Shown piece by piece: positions 34,954 to 44,310 of a stretch of DNA of 64,000 nucleotides. The stretch lies in contig JAYQIF010000001.1 of NCBI GenBank assembly GCA_038141525.1, positions 124,001-188,000 of the forward strand, written 5' to 3'. The notes under the pieces are model-generated. The model saw nothing but the letters and a program-made list of their open reading frames with translations. It was not told where the DNA came from and made no database searches. Each line of letters starts with the position of its first letter. Positions within the stretch are counted from its first letter, which is position 1. Source of the stretch: BACL21 sp038141525. GTDB lineage: Bacteria > Bacteroidota > Bacteroidia > Flavobacteriales > Flavobacteriaceae. Position numbers and translations under genes: made by a program.

Positions 34954-36098
34954 TGATTTGGTCCTGGGGCTTATACTTTTGTGCTCTAGGTGCCTGTTTA
35001 ATCCATGCTTTTTTCATCAGACGGATACGGCTTACCACTCAAATCCGACAAGCCACCGATAGCGACAATAGACCACTACGTGACAAACAAGCCGCACCAC
35101 CGGGTGTTTCAGTTATCGTGTGCGCCAGAAATGAGGCGGCACGGCTCGATAAATTAATTCCAATAATTCTCGATCAAAGCTATCCTCATTTTGAACTTCT
35201 TGTTGTCGATGACCATTCGAGCGATAACACCCAAGAAGTTCTGACCCATTGGAACACTAAAGATTCTCGAGTACGCCCTGTTATTTTCCGCGATCAAAAA
35301 GACGGACATCAAGGTAAAAAACACGCATTAACCTTCGGTATCAAGCAAGCGACTCATGATTTATTGTTACTGACCGATGCCGACTGCATACCCGGTTCAA
35401 GACATTGGATTAAGCATATGACTGCAGTGTTGCAGGATAATTATTCCATTGTACTGGGATACGGTGGCTATTTCAAAAGAGTTGGGGTCTTGAATGCCTT
35501 GATTCGCTTTGAAACTGTCTTAACCGCCGGACTGTACTTAGGCCAAGCTATTGCCGGTCACTCTTATATGGGGGTCGGGCGCAACTTAGCTTATCGCAAA
35601 ACATTCTTTCGCGCTCAAAATGGATTTAAATCACACCTACAAATCCCATCGGGGGATGATGATTTACTCGTTAATCATGGGGCCACAGCCACAAATACAG
35701 CCGTAGTTCTTGATCCAATGGCATTCACTTGGTCCCTACCAAAGGAATCTTGGCGGAGTCTTTTTCGTCAAAAACGAAGACACCAAAGTACAGCGCACCA
35801 TTACCGCAACAAAACAAAATTGATGCTCGGGATGTACTCTGGCAGCGTTTTGTTATTTTATCTATGCCTTGCCACGCTGTCCTTATCTCTACCTTGGAAT
35901 TCACTGATATTTAAGGCCCTCATGGCCTTGATTATTTTGCGTTCTCTTTATCTGATCATACAATTAGACCCGGTATTTAAGAAATTTCAGTCGACAGATT
36001 TACGCCTATGGATTCCAATACTAGAGCCCCTGCTTATGTTCCTGCAATTAATTATATTTGTTTGGAATCGCTTTTCAAAACCCACCCATTGGAACTAA
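34953..36098 (+). CDS. Family 2 glycosyltransferase, membrane-associated
   Basis: 381 residues. A leading helix (WGLYFCALGACLIHAFFI) is followed by a GT-A domain: GVSVIVCARNEAARLDKLIPIILDQSYPHFELLVVDDHSSDNTQ, LLLTDADCIPGSRHWI (DxD-like) and a QKRRHQSTAHHY segment resembling the QxxRW element. Two or three C-terminal helices end the protein. It probably polymerises or transfers sugar at the membrane; acceptor unknown. It overlaps the upstream small gene by one base and the downstream sigma factor gene by about ten. Confidence 0.9.
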   Translation: MIWSWGLYFCALGACLIHAFFIRRIRLTTQIRQATDSDNRPLRDKQAAPPGVSVIVCARNEAARLDKLIPIILDQSYPHFELLVVDDHSSDNTQEVLTHWNTKDSRVRPVIFRDQKDGHQGKKHALTFGIKQATHDLLLLTDADCIPGSRHWIKHMTAVLQDNYSIVLGYGGYFKRVGVLNALIRFETVLTAGLYLGQAIAGHSYMGVGRNLAYRKTFFRAQNGFKSHLQIPSGDDDLLVNHGATATNTAVVLDPMAFTWSLPKESWRSLFRQKRRHQSTAHHYRNKTKLMLGMYSGSVLLFYLCLATLSLSLPWNSLIFKALMALIILRSLYLIIQLDPVFKKFQSTDLRLWIPILEPLLMFLQLIIFVWNRFSKPTHWN

Positions 36099-36661
36099 GC
36101 CCTGAGGAAATTCTTCGCGTAATTACCAGAGCAAAGTCTGGAGATCAAAAGGCCTACAAACAACTCCTAGATCACTGTTGGAATTTGGTTTTTGGTTTTC
36201 AACTAAAGCGCGTGCAAAACGAATCCGATGCCGAGGACATTACTATAGAGGCCTTTGCCAAAGCCTTTGACAAAATCCAACAATTTGACCCAAAGTATAA
36301 CTTCAGTTCTTGGGTCATAACCATTTCGAAAAACATCCAAATTGACCAATATCGCAAAAAGCGAAACTCTATTGTTACAGGCCCTTTGGAAGATCAACAC
36401 GATCAAGGAAATGAAGTGGTAGATGACAGTCCCACCAAAGAGGATGCCTTAATTCAGGAGCAAAATTTATTGCAACTTCAAGCCTTGATGAAATTACTCA
36501 AACCCATTTATCGCGAGGTACTTCAATTGAGATATTTTCAGGAAATGCCCTATCGCGATATGGCCGAACAACTTGGGGAACCGCTAACCAACATAAAGGT
36601 GCGCCTTTTGCGGGCTAAAAAACTCATGGCAGAACTCATAGAACAACATCGAGAATTGTAA
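36089..36661 (+). CDS. RNA polymerase ECF-type sigma factor
   Basis: About 190 residues from TTG at 36089 (ELSPEEILRVITRAKSGDQKAYKQLLDH); another TTG at 36062 is possible, and a still longer ATG reading would overlap the glycosyltransferase by 91 bases. Region 2 is clear (SDAEDITIEAFAKAFDKIQQFDPKYNFSSWVITISKNIQIDQYRKKR), then a linker and region 4 (LKPIYREVLQLRYFQEMPYRDMAEQLGEPLTNIKVRLLRAKKLM). No anti-sigma gene is adjacent. It directly precedes the NRAMP-like gene (TAATG). Confidence 0.9.
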   Translation: MELSPEEILRVITRAKSGDQKAYKQLLDHCWNLVFGFQLKRVQNESDAEDITIEAFAKAFDKIQQFDPKYNFSSWVITISKNIQIDQYRKKRNSIVTGPLEDQHDQGNEVVDDSPTKEDALIQEQNLLQLQALMKLLKPIYREVLQLRYFQEMPYRDMAEQLGEPLTNIKVRLLRAKKLMAELIEQHREL

Positions 36662-37869
36662 TGGACTGGTTTAAAAAATTAGGCCCGGGAATTATGTTTG
36701 CTGGGGCAGCCATTGGTGTCTCCCATTTAGTTCAATCCACTAGAGCAGGGGCTGATTTTGGCTTTGGCCTTATTTGGGCGCTACTTCTGATCAACCTAAT
36801 CAAGTATCCCTTTTTCGCCTTTGGCGTACATTACACAAGTTGTACAGGCCAGGATTTGTTGACGGCCTTCAGCAAAATGGGACGATGGGTATTGGTCGTT
36901 TATTTCACGCTGACCCTGTGTACTATGTTTACTTTTCAAACCGCGGTCACCATAGTGACCGCGGGTATCGCGACCTCATTGACCGGAATAGGCACACCGA
37001 TTATTTGGGCTGGCATAATTCTATTTGTATGTTTTCTGATTTTGCTTCGGGGACGATTTGCCCTACTGGATCAGTTGATGAAATATGTAGTTTTTGCCTT
37101 GACCATCACAACAATACTGGCACTCATTTTTGCTTGGGTCAGTACACCGTCTGCCCCAAATTGGGATCAAATTATTCCCCAGTCCACCACAGGCATCGCA
37201 TTTTTAATTGCCTTTATGGGCTGGATGCCTGCACCATTGGACTTGGCCATTTGGCAATCTCTTTGGGCGGTAGAAAAAAAACATCTCGATCCAAAGATTG
37301 ATACCCGGCAGGCAAAATGGGATTTTAATATTGGGTACGGCACCACCATTCTTATTGGACTGAGTTTTATTTTACTCGGTGGTATGGTCATGCATGATCA
37401 AGGTAGAGAATTTTCAAATAGTGGTGCTGTTTTTGCCAACCAACTCATCGGCATGTATACCGAAAGCCTCGGGCAATGGTCTAAGGCCTTTATTGGTATT
37501 GCAGCCCTAACCACCATGTTCAGCACCTCATTGAGCACGCTCGATGGCTCTCCTCGAGTTATGGCCAAAACCTCGAGTTTACTTTTTGCGCAAGGCCATC
37601 GTATGAACTATCTAACTTGGTTAATTATTTTGGTCATTGGCAGTGTTTTGGTCTATTTGGGACTTACCGATCAAATGGGCACACTGATTGCCTTTGGCAC
37701 TGTCCTGTCCTTTATCTCCGCACCATTTTATGCCATAGTCATTTATCGCGTGGTTACCGGACCAACTTTGGACAAAAATTTTCACCCGAGCTTTTTGGTA
37801 AAACTCATGAGTATCATTGCCATTGTGCTGCTGATTGGGTTCAGCATATGGTACTTATCAACTCTGTAA
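36661..37869 (+). CDS. NRAMP-fold transporter lacking the metal-binding motifs
   Basis: A 402-residue protein with eleven predicted helices and overall NRAMP (MntH) similarity: GPGIMFAGAAIGVSHL in TM1 and MGWMPAPLDLAIWQSLWAVEKK in TM6. Canonical NRAMPs have DPGN in TM1 and MPH in TM6 to bind Mn/Fe. Here TM1 reads IGVSH at that place and TM6 reads MPAP (189-192). The substrate may therefore differ from a transition metal, as in other NRAMP-related branches. It starts at the sigma factor stop and is likely co-transcribed with it. Confidence 0.87.
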   Translation: MDWFKKLGPGIMFAGAAIGVSHLVQSTRAGADFGFGLIWALLLINLIKYPFFAFGVHYTSCTGQDLLTAFSKMGRWVLVVYFTLTLCTMFTFQTAVTIVTAGIATSLTGIGTPIIWAGIILFVCFLILLRGRFALLDQLMKYVVFALTITTILALIFAWVSTPSAPNWDQIIPQSTTGIAFLIAFMGWMPAPLDLAIWQSLWAVEKKHLDPKIDTRQAKWDFNIGYGTTILIGLSFILLGGMVMHDQGREFSNSGAVFANQLIGMYTESLGQWSKAFIGIAALTTMFSTSLSTLDGSPRVMAKTSSLLFAQGHRMNYLTWLIILVIGSVLVYLGLTDQMGTLIAFGTVLSFISAPFYAIVIYRVVTGPTLDKNFHPSFLVKLMSIIAIVLLIGFSIWYLSTL

Positions 37870-37989
37870 ATAAGTGTGCCGCATGGTGATTGATTTTGTA
37901 GGATCTCAAGTACGATTTAAGTACAAAAGGCATTCATGCTCCGCCCAGAATGTTTTATCTTTGCCCCAGTCAAATACTGGACCTGAATT

Positions 37990-38862
37990 ATGAGCGAGAT
38001 ACAAACCCCTATTGCCAAGCCTGCCCCAAAGCCAAAATGGCTCAGGGTCAAGTTACCCACAGGAAAAAAGTACACTGAATTACGCGGTTTAGTGGACCAA
38101 TACAACCTACACACCATTTGTACATCAGGGAGTTGCCCTAATATGGGAGAATGTTGGACCGAAGGGACGGCGACCTTTATGATTCTGGGCAATATTTGTA
38201 CACGTTCTTGTGGTTTTTGCGGGGTCAAAACTGGCCGACCTCAAGATGTTGATTGGGATGAACCAGAAAAAGTAGCGCGTTCCATAAAACTCATGAATAT
38301 CAAGCACGCAGTGATTACCTCTGTGGATCGCGATGATTTGAAAGATATGGGATCAATCATGTGGGCAGAAACTGTAAAAGCGATTCGTCGTATGAACCCC
38401 ACAACCACCTTAGAAACCTTAATACCGGATTTCCAAGGTCAGACCAAACCTCTTGACAGAATCATAGCTGTAGCCCCCGAGGTGGTGTCTCACAATATGG
38501 AAACCGTGAGAAGACTTACGCGAGAGGTCCGCATACAGGCGCAATACGACAAAAGTCTCAGTGTTTTGGCTTATCTCAAAGAGCAAGGCATTAATCGTAC
38601 CAAAAGTGGCATCATGCTAGGATTGGGAGAATTAGAAGAAGAAGTCATTCAAACCTTGAAAGATTTGCGTGAGGCCAATGTCGATGTAGTGACTTTGGGT
38701 CAATATCTACAACCTTCGAAAAAACATTTACCGGTCAAGGAATTCATCACCCCTGAACAATTCAAAACCTATGAGACCATTGGTCTTGACATGGGATTCC
38801 GTCATGTTGAAAGCGGTGCATTGGTACGGTCCTCATACAAGGCACACAAACACATACGCTAA
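37990..38862 (+). CDS. lipA: Lipoyl synthase
   Basis: Radical SAM enzyme inserting two sulfurs into octanoyl groups of lipoyl domains. The 290 residues have the auxiliary cluster Cys in CTSGSCPNMGECWTEGTATFMILGNIC, the radical-SAM CxxxCxxC in CTRSCGFCGVKTGRP, ITSVDRDDLKDMGS, ETLIPDFQG, VVSHNMETVRRL, TKSGIMLGLGE and the C-terminal Ser of VRSSYKAHKH. Length is normal. It is monocistronic; no lipB is adjacent. Confidence 0.97.
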   Translation: MSEIQTPIAKPAPKPKWLRVKLPTGKKYTELRGLVDQYNLHTICTSGSCPNMGECWTEGTATFMILGNICTRSCGFCGVKTGRPQDVDWDEPEKVARSIKLMNIKHAVITSVDRDDLKDMGSIMWAETVKAIRRMNPTTTLETLIPDFQGQTKPLDRIIAVAPEVVSHNMETVRRLTREVRIQAQYDKSLSVLAYLKEQGINRTKSGIMLGLGELEEEVIQTLKDLREANVDVVTLGQYLQPSKKHLPVKEFITPEQFKTYETIGLDMGFRHVESGALVRSSYKAHKHIR

Positions 38863-39021
38863 CGACAATCTCATTTTTTTCAAACACCAATCCGAGCGTT
38901 AAATCATACTCCTATGGTTTTTTGTCGTCGCATCCAGTTATGTCATTGGTCTAGAATAATGCAAAAGCCCATTCATTTAGTCTCAAATTAATTATATTTA
39001 TTGACGAAGTAGATTCATCAA

Positions 39022-41271
39022 ATGCAATACGCCTCGTTAATACTGCGGTCCATTACCATAATGCTGTTCTTGCTCATTGAACCTCCGGGTCATTGCTCGA
39101 CACTGGGATTCCAGCAAACAACGAACCAATACAGTCAACTGCACGAACAAGGTCTGATCTATTTAAATGAGAACAGTTACTCCGAGGCACTCGAGAGACT
39201 GAATCAAGCCTTCCAAGAGGCCGCGCAAACACAAAATATCGAAGCTCAGGCCAGCGTCCAACTCAGTCTGGCAAGATTACACTACAAGATCCACAATTTT
39301 GATTATGCTGCGCTTCAGGTCCATAATGCCATCGAGTTATTGCGCGTTGAAAACGCATCAGATCTTATCGCTAAGGCTCAAACTTTACTCGGGCTTATCT
39401 ATATCGAAAACGGCAAATGGGAAGAGGCTGAGATATTTTTGCACATGGCGGATCAATATTATTCCTCCCTGGGACTGACAGATGACAGAGCTCAAGTCCT
39501 TTTGGGGTACGGTGCCCTATCGATAAAACAAAAACAATTCGGTGAAGCCATTAATTATCTCGAATCAGCGAGAGTATCGCTTAACAATCAACAGCAATTC
39601 ACAGATCTGGCAAACACAGAATTATTGCTGGCAGAGGCATTCATTAAAATTGACCCGGAACTTCTGCCTAATGCGCTAAACAAAGCACGAATAGCCTTGA
39701 CAAAAGCCCTACAACTTGGTCAGGAAGTGAACCTGCCTCGCATCCGTATCGAAGGCTTAAGGCTGCAGTCTTATTTGGCCTTAAGAGCCAACAAATTTAA
39801 TGAGGCTGAAGATTTGCTGATGACTTATGAACAAAAAAGCGATTCCTTACATCAAATATATCTCGGTACTCTTGCAAAAACAGGCGAGAGTAATCAGGAT
39901 TTGGCCAGTCTAAATCAAATTATCGACCAGCAAAAAAGTGACTTAGACAGACAACAACGGTCAATAAGTTTCAGCAAAATTACCACTGGCCTGAGTATCG
40001 CATTGATTGTTATCCTCTCCTTGCTCACCTTGTCGCTGTACAAAAACAACAACTTACGGGCCAAGGCCAATACGCTGCTGCAGGATAAAAACAGTGAACT
40101 GCAACAAGCCAAAGAGAAAGCAGAAAAAGCTTCTTTGGTCAAAGCGGAGTTTTTATCGACCATAACACACGAATTACGCACACCGATGTATGCCGTGACA
40201 GGATTGACGCATCTCTTGCTCGAGGAAAATCCGAAGCCCGAACAAAAGGAACACCTGCGCTCACTTCAGTTTTCCGGGGAGTACTTATTGAATCTGATCA
40301 ATAATATTTTGGATCTCAATAAATTGGAAGCCAATAAAGTGGAAATCGAAAAGACGACCTTTAATCTAAAAAAGCGGCTCAATGATGTCCTTATTGCTCT
40401 AAATAAGTCGGCCGTCGATCGAAAGAACAATTTACGCCTTGAATACGATGACGAAATTCCAGAGAAACTCGAAGGAGACTCGGTCAAATTGTCTCAAATC
40501 CTGATCAACCTGATCGGAAATTCACTTAAATTCACACAAAACGGCGATGTGATTGTCCGAGTGAGTAAACTCAGTGAAACCAATAACAAAATAAAGTTAC
40601 ACTTCGAAATTGAAGATAACGGAGTGGGCATTTCAAAAAAGAAACAGAAAAGTATTTTTGAGTCTTTTTCACAGGCCTCACTTCAAATTAATCGAAAATT
40701 TGGCGGTACTGGACTGGGTCTATCGATCGTCAAAAGCCTGTTAGAGCTTATGGGGAGCCGAATTCAACTTGAAAGTCAACTAGGTAAAGGTTCAAAATTT
40801 TGGTTCGACCTCTCCTTGGAGGTTTCTGCCCAAGATGCAACAGAAGCGGCGGGAGCCAAACAACTGGACGAAAATGAATACAGTATTTTTGAGAATCGTG
40901 ATGTCCTCGTAGTCGAAGACAACAAAATCAACCAGATGATTACCCGTAAAATTCTCGAAAAGCGGAACATTAAATGTCAGGTCGCCGACAACGGAATGGA
41001 CGCCATAAAAATGGTGGAGTCTCATGATTTTGATGTTGTTCTCATGGACATACACATGCCCGGCATCAGCGGAATCGAGGCCACACAAGAAATTCGTAAA
41101 TTCAAGCCCGACCTACCCATTATCGCACTGACCGCGGTGACCATCGAGGAAAACATCGATGAATTCTACAGGGTTGGGTTTAGCGAAATAATACCCAAGC
41201 CATTTAAAACAGAAGAATTCTTCGAGAAAATTCACCGCACCCTAACTCAGGAAGCATCAACCAAGGCGTGA
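39022..41271 (+). CDS. Hybrid sensor histidine kinase with TPR sensor region
   Basis: 749 residues. After a signal sequence, TPR-like helical repeats fill about residues 35-290 (YLNENSYSEALERLNQAF, GLIYIENGKWEEAEIFL, KQFGEAINYLESAR). A single TM (about 320-340) and a short coiled coil precede the kinase core: H box FLSTITHELRTPM (His383), N box LINLIGNSLKFTQNG, G1 DNGVGIS and G2 GGTGLGLSIVKS. A C-terminal receiver has VLVVEDN, the phospho-acceptor Asp in VVLMDIHMPG, LTAVT and a Lys in IIPKPF. No output domain is present. The 3' end overlaps lpxK by 15 bases (convergent). Confidence 0.95.
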   Translation: MQYASLILRSITIMLFLLIEPPGHCSTLGFQQTTNQYSQLHEQGLIYLNENSYSEALERLNQAFQEAAQTQNIEAQASVQLSLARLHYKIHNFDYAALQVHNAIELLRVENASDLIAKAQTLLGLIYIENGKWEEAEIFLHMADQYYSSLGLTDDRAQVLLGYGALSIKQKQFGEAINYLESARVSLNNQQQFTDLANTELLLAEAFIKIDPELLPNALNKARIALTKALQLGQEVNLPRIRIEGLRLQSYLALRANKFNEAEDLLMTYEQKSDSLHQIYLGTLAKTGESNQDLASLNQIIDQQKSDLDRQQRSISFSKITTGLSIALIVILSLLTLSLYKNNNLRAKANTLLQDKNSELQQAKEKAEKASLVKAEFLSTITHELRTPMYAVTGLTHLLLEENPKPEQKEHLRSLQFSGEYLLNLINNILDLNKLEANKVEIEKTTFNLKKRLNDVLIALNKSAVDRKNNLRLEYDDEIPEKLEGDSVKLSQILINLIGNSLKFTQNGDVIVRVSKLSETNNKIKLHFEIEDNGVGISKKKQKSIFESFSQASLQINRKFGGTGLGLSIVKSLLELMGSRIQLESQLGKGSKFWFDLSLEVSAQDATEAAGAKQLDENEYSIFENRDVLVVEDNKINQMITRKILEKRNIKCQVADNGMDAIKMVESHDFDVVLMDIHMPGISGIEATQEIRKFKPDLPIIALTAVTIEENIDEFYRVGFSEIIPKPFKTEEFFEKIHRTLTQEASTKA

Positions 41272-42267
41272 ACGGTGAAAAGCCACTCTCCTTAGGATTT
41301 CTAAATCAAAAGCCTCTTGGCGATCAAACAAAAATTTACTTTTTATCGGCCAATAGTAAATGGCGTGTTTTTTGAGTTTGTCGACCAACCGCTGATAATC
41401 CTTTTCCGTGGTCAAAATAAGTTCTTGATCGCGTAGCTTCTGCACTTGAGATGATGTAAAGTGATGATGATCTGCAAAGGCAAAATGCTCAAAACGCGCA
41501 CCTCTTTTCTTGAGTGCCTCAACCAGAGGCTCCGGACGGGCAATGCCCGTAACCAAAACAAAAGGCAAAGCCACGAACTCATCAATATCAATGGTGTCAT
41601 GGGTACCGACACAATGGGGGCCATAGGCAATAGTTGTGGCGTAAAAACTCTGCTTTTGATCTAATTTTAGTTCAAATTGAAGCGCTTGTCCCTTGGCATG
41701 AGGTAAATCCTCAGGACATTTAGTGGCAATAATCACGTCAGCGCGTTTGGCACCAGAAGACCATTCGCGCAATCTTCCCCATGGCAATACTTTATCCTTA
41801 TGATAAGGCCTTTGATATTGACTCAGTAATATATTTATGGCCGGACGAACATATCGATGCTGAAAGGCGTCATCCAAAAGAATAACCTCGCATCGATCTT
41901 TGAGCGATGCAATAGCCTTAACCCGATCGGCGCAAACAACTACAGTAAGCTCTGAAAACTTCTGTTTGAATTGTCTGGGCTCATCACCCACCTCTAAAGA
42001 GGTGTGCTCGGTGGTGACTTCGAGATACCCCTTAGTTTTTCGGCCATAACCTCTGCTGATTACCCCAACCTTGTACTCTGTCGATAGAAGAGACACCAGA
42101 TATTCAATCATCGGTGATTTTCCCGTACCCCCAACACTTAAATTGCCCACAGCAATGACGGGCACTTCAAACTCATGTTCGGTTAACAAACCACGATCAA
42201 AGGCCCAATTACGCACAGCCAGCACACTGCCATAAAGTAAAGATAAGGGAGCGGTAAGCAATTTCAT
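41257..42267 (-). CDS. lpxK: Tetraacyldisaccharide 4'-kinase
   Basis: Lipid A biosynthesis: phosphorylates the 4' position of the disaccharide precursor at the inner membrane. From the ATG at 42267 (MKLLTAPLSLLYGSVLAVRNWAFDRG, membrane anchor) it is 336 residues. Motifs are VPVIAVGNLSVGGTGKSPMIEYL (Walker A), VISRGYGRKTKG, VGDEPRQF, ILLDDAFQHRYV and LVTGIARPEPLVEAL. A longer reading from 42306 is possible but adds nothing typical. It is divergent from the NIF3 gene, 81 bp away. Confidence 0.95.
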   Translation of the reverse strand: MKLLTAPLSLLYGSVLAVRNWAFDRGLLTEHEFEVPVIAVGNLSVGGTGKSPMIEYLVSLLSTEYKVGVISRGYGRKTKGYLEVTTEHTSLEVGDEPRQFKQKFSELTVVVCADRVKAIASLKDRCEVILLDDAFQHRYVRPAINILLSQYQRPYHKDKVLPWGRLREWSSGAKRADVIIATKCPEDLPHAKGQALQFELKLDQKQSFYATTIAYGPHCVGTHDTIDIDEFVALPFVLVTGIARPEPLVEALKKRGARFEHFAFADHHHFTSSQVQKLRDQELILTTEKDYQRLVDKLKKHAIYYWPIKSKFLFDRQEAFDLEILRRVAFHRSRLG

Positions 42268-42348
42268 ATATCGCGTGGTGTGCCCCTTTTTAAACCAGGT
42301 CACCACAACGAAAGTATACTTTTTTATCTTTACCGTAAAATTTCACTC

Positions 42349-43463
42349 ATGCAGGTAGCAGACGTACTAGACATATTAGATCAGTGGGCTCCCCTGACCT
42401 ACAGCGAAGACTTTGACAACACCGGATTACTCGTGGGCAATCCCCAAAGCCAGGTCAGCGGGATTTTAGTCAGTTTAGACACCCTAGAAAGTGTCGTAGA
42501 TGAAGCGCTCGCAGAGGGTTGTAATCTCATCGTTAGTTTTCACCCCATAATTTTTTCTGGTTTAAAATCTTTAGAGCCCAAAGACTACGTCTCTCGTACA
42601 GTGGTCAAAGCCATCAAAAATGATATCGCCATAATTGCCATACATACAGCATTAGACAATAGCCCGCATGGGGTCTCTGCTGGTATGGCACAAGTTTTAG
42701 AACTCCAAAATACACGCGTACTCCTGCCCAAAAAAGAGGTCATGTATAAATTGGTCACCTATGTGCCGACACAAAGTGCCCAAGAACTCAGAAATGCACT
42801 TTTCGCTGCTGGGGCAGGTGCCCTAGGCAATTATCAAGAGTGTAGCTTTAATTTGGAGGGAACTGGAACATTTAAACCGCTCGATGGATCAAAACCTAAG
42901 CTCGGAACAATTGGCCAACGACATAAAGAAACAGAGATCCAGATACAAGTCAGTTTTCTGCGCCACCAAAAACGCCAGTTAATCGATGCCTTAAAACGAG
43001 CTCATCCCTATGAGGAAGTCGCTTTCGATATCCTCAAACTCGACCAAGACTGTCCTGAAATAGGTATGGGACTCATAGGAACTCTTCCCGAGGCACTCTC
43101 CTTTGACCAATTACTCAAAGTACTGAAATCGAAATTTAGCTGTGGGTGTATTAAATACAATCACAACGCACTCGATAAGATCGATACCGTCGCTGTCTTA
43201 GGGGGAGCGGAAGCTTTGCCATTGATCAGGCCAAAGCACTTGGTGCTCAAGTCTATATCACAGCTGATTTAAAATACCACGACTATTTTAAGGGTCAGGA
43301 TGAATTTGCCGTCCTCGACATCGGTCATTACGAAAGTGAACAATTCACAAAAGACCTAATTGTTGAGCACCTTAGCAAAAAAATTACTAATTTTGCAGCC
43401 TCCTTGCCCATAGTCAAGGTGTTGAAATCAAACGTTAAGACCAATCCTATAAGTTATTACTAA
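42349..43463 (+). CDS. NIF3-like dinuclear metal centre protein, frameshifted
   Basis: About 371 residues once repaired. The N-terminus from the ATG at 42349 (MQVADVLDILDQWAPLTYSEDFDNTGLLVGNP) and NLIVSFHPIIFSGLKS, IIAIHTALDNSPHGVSAGMA carry the metal-binding His/Asp. A PII-like insert (KLVTYVPTQSAQELRNALFAAGAG) is present as in long NIF3 proteins. At about 43208-43211 one G is missing (GCGGAAGC for GCGGGAAGC). Downstream the correct frame gives SFAIDQAKALGAQVYITADLKYHDYF, then VLDIGHYESEQF, the C-terminal metal ligands. The zinc-ribbon gene follows 5 bp on, a conserved pairing. The role is debated (GTP cyclohydrolase I type 2-like). Confidence 0.9.
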
Positions 43464-43468
43464 TCTTT

Positions 43469-44251
43469 ATGGCAAAGAAAACTGAAACCACGGTAGAAGA
43501 AAAGTTGCGGGCGCTATTCGACCTACAGCTCATCGATTCGCGAGTTGACGAAATACGTAACGTTCGCGGAGAATTACCACTTGAGGTAGAGGACCTCGTC
43601 GACGAGGTGGCCGGATTAAATACGCGTCTCGAAAAACTAAATGCGGACCTAGGCCTTTTTGAGGACGGCATCAAGGATCGTAAAAACCTCATCGAAGAGG
43701 CTAAGGCTCTGATTAAAAAATACACTGGCCAGCAAGATAAAGTTCGTAACAATCGAGAATACAACAGCCTGAGTAAAGAAATTGAATTCCAAGAACTCGA
43801 AATTCAGTTAGCTGAAAAACAGATTCGCGAGCACCAAGCACAGATTGAACAAAAAAATATCATCATTGAGGAAACCAAAGAACGTTTGACCAAGCGCGAA
43901 GAGCACTTGACGCACAAACAAGCAGAACTCGATGAAATTCTAGCGGAAACTGAAAAAGAGGAGCAAGCCCTGCTCAAAGAATCAGAAAAATTCGCAAAAG
44001 GCATTGAAGAACGTCTTTTCAAGGCCTACAAGCGTATTCGTGGCAATGTAAAAAATGGACTCGCAGTGGTGCCAGTAGAACGCGGAGCCTCTGGAGGCTC
44101 TTTCTTTACCATTCCACCACAAGTACAAATGGAAATCGCCTCAAGAAAAAAAATCATCACTGATGAACACAGTGGCCGAATTTTGGTCGATCCGACACTC
44201 GCTGACGAAGAACGCGAGAAAATGGAAACCTTGTTCACTAAGTTAAAATAA
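43469..44251 (+). CDS. Coiled-coil 'C4 zinc ribbon' family protein without the cysteines
   Basis: 260 residues. Long helical hairpin coiled coil (about 10-190) followed by the C-terminal segment that in relatives is a four-Cys zinc ribbon (CGGCF...PPQ...CEHCGRILV). Here it reads RGASGGSFFTIPPQVQMEIASRKKII and DEHSGRILVDP: the four ligand positions are Ser208, Ser211, Asp232 and Ser235, so zinc binding is lost. The fold is otherwise preserved. The family resembles CT398, which binds sigma-54 and flagellar/secretion factors in chlamydia; the role here is unknown. It lies 5 bp after the NIF3 gene. Confidence 0.92.
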   Translation: MAKKTETTVEEKLRALFDLQLIDSRVDEIRNVRGELPLEVEDLVDEVAGLNTRLEKLNADLGLFEDGIKDRKNLIEEAKALIKKYTGQQDKVRNNREYNSLSKEIEFQELEIQLAEKQIREHQAQIEQKNIIIEETKERLTKREEHLTHKQAELDEILAETEKEEQALLKESEKFAKGIEERLFKAYKRIRGNVKNGLAVVPVERGASGGSFFTIPPQVQMEIASRKKIITDEHSGRILVDPTLADEEREKMETLFTKLK

Positions 44252-44255
44252 TCTC

Positions 44256-44285
44256 AAAACGCCTTTCTCAAAGGCGTTTTTTTTT
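44256..44285 (+). terminator. Intrinsic terminator
   Basis: AAAACGCCTTT (44256-44266) pairs perfectly with AAAGGCGTTTT (44270-44280) over a CTC loop and runs into nine T residues, 5 bases after the zinc-ribbon gene. Confidence 0.93.
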
Positions 44286-44310
44286 GACCTTTACGACAAA
44301 AGATAAGTTT

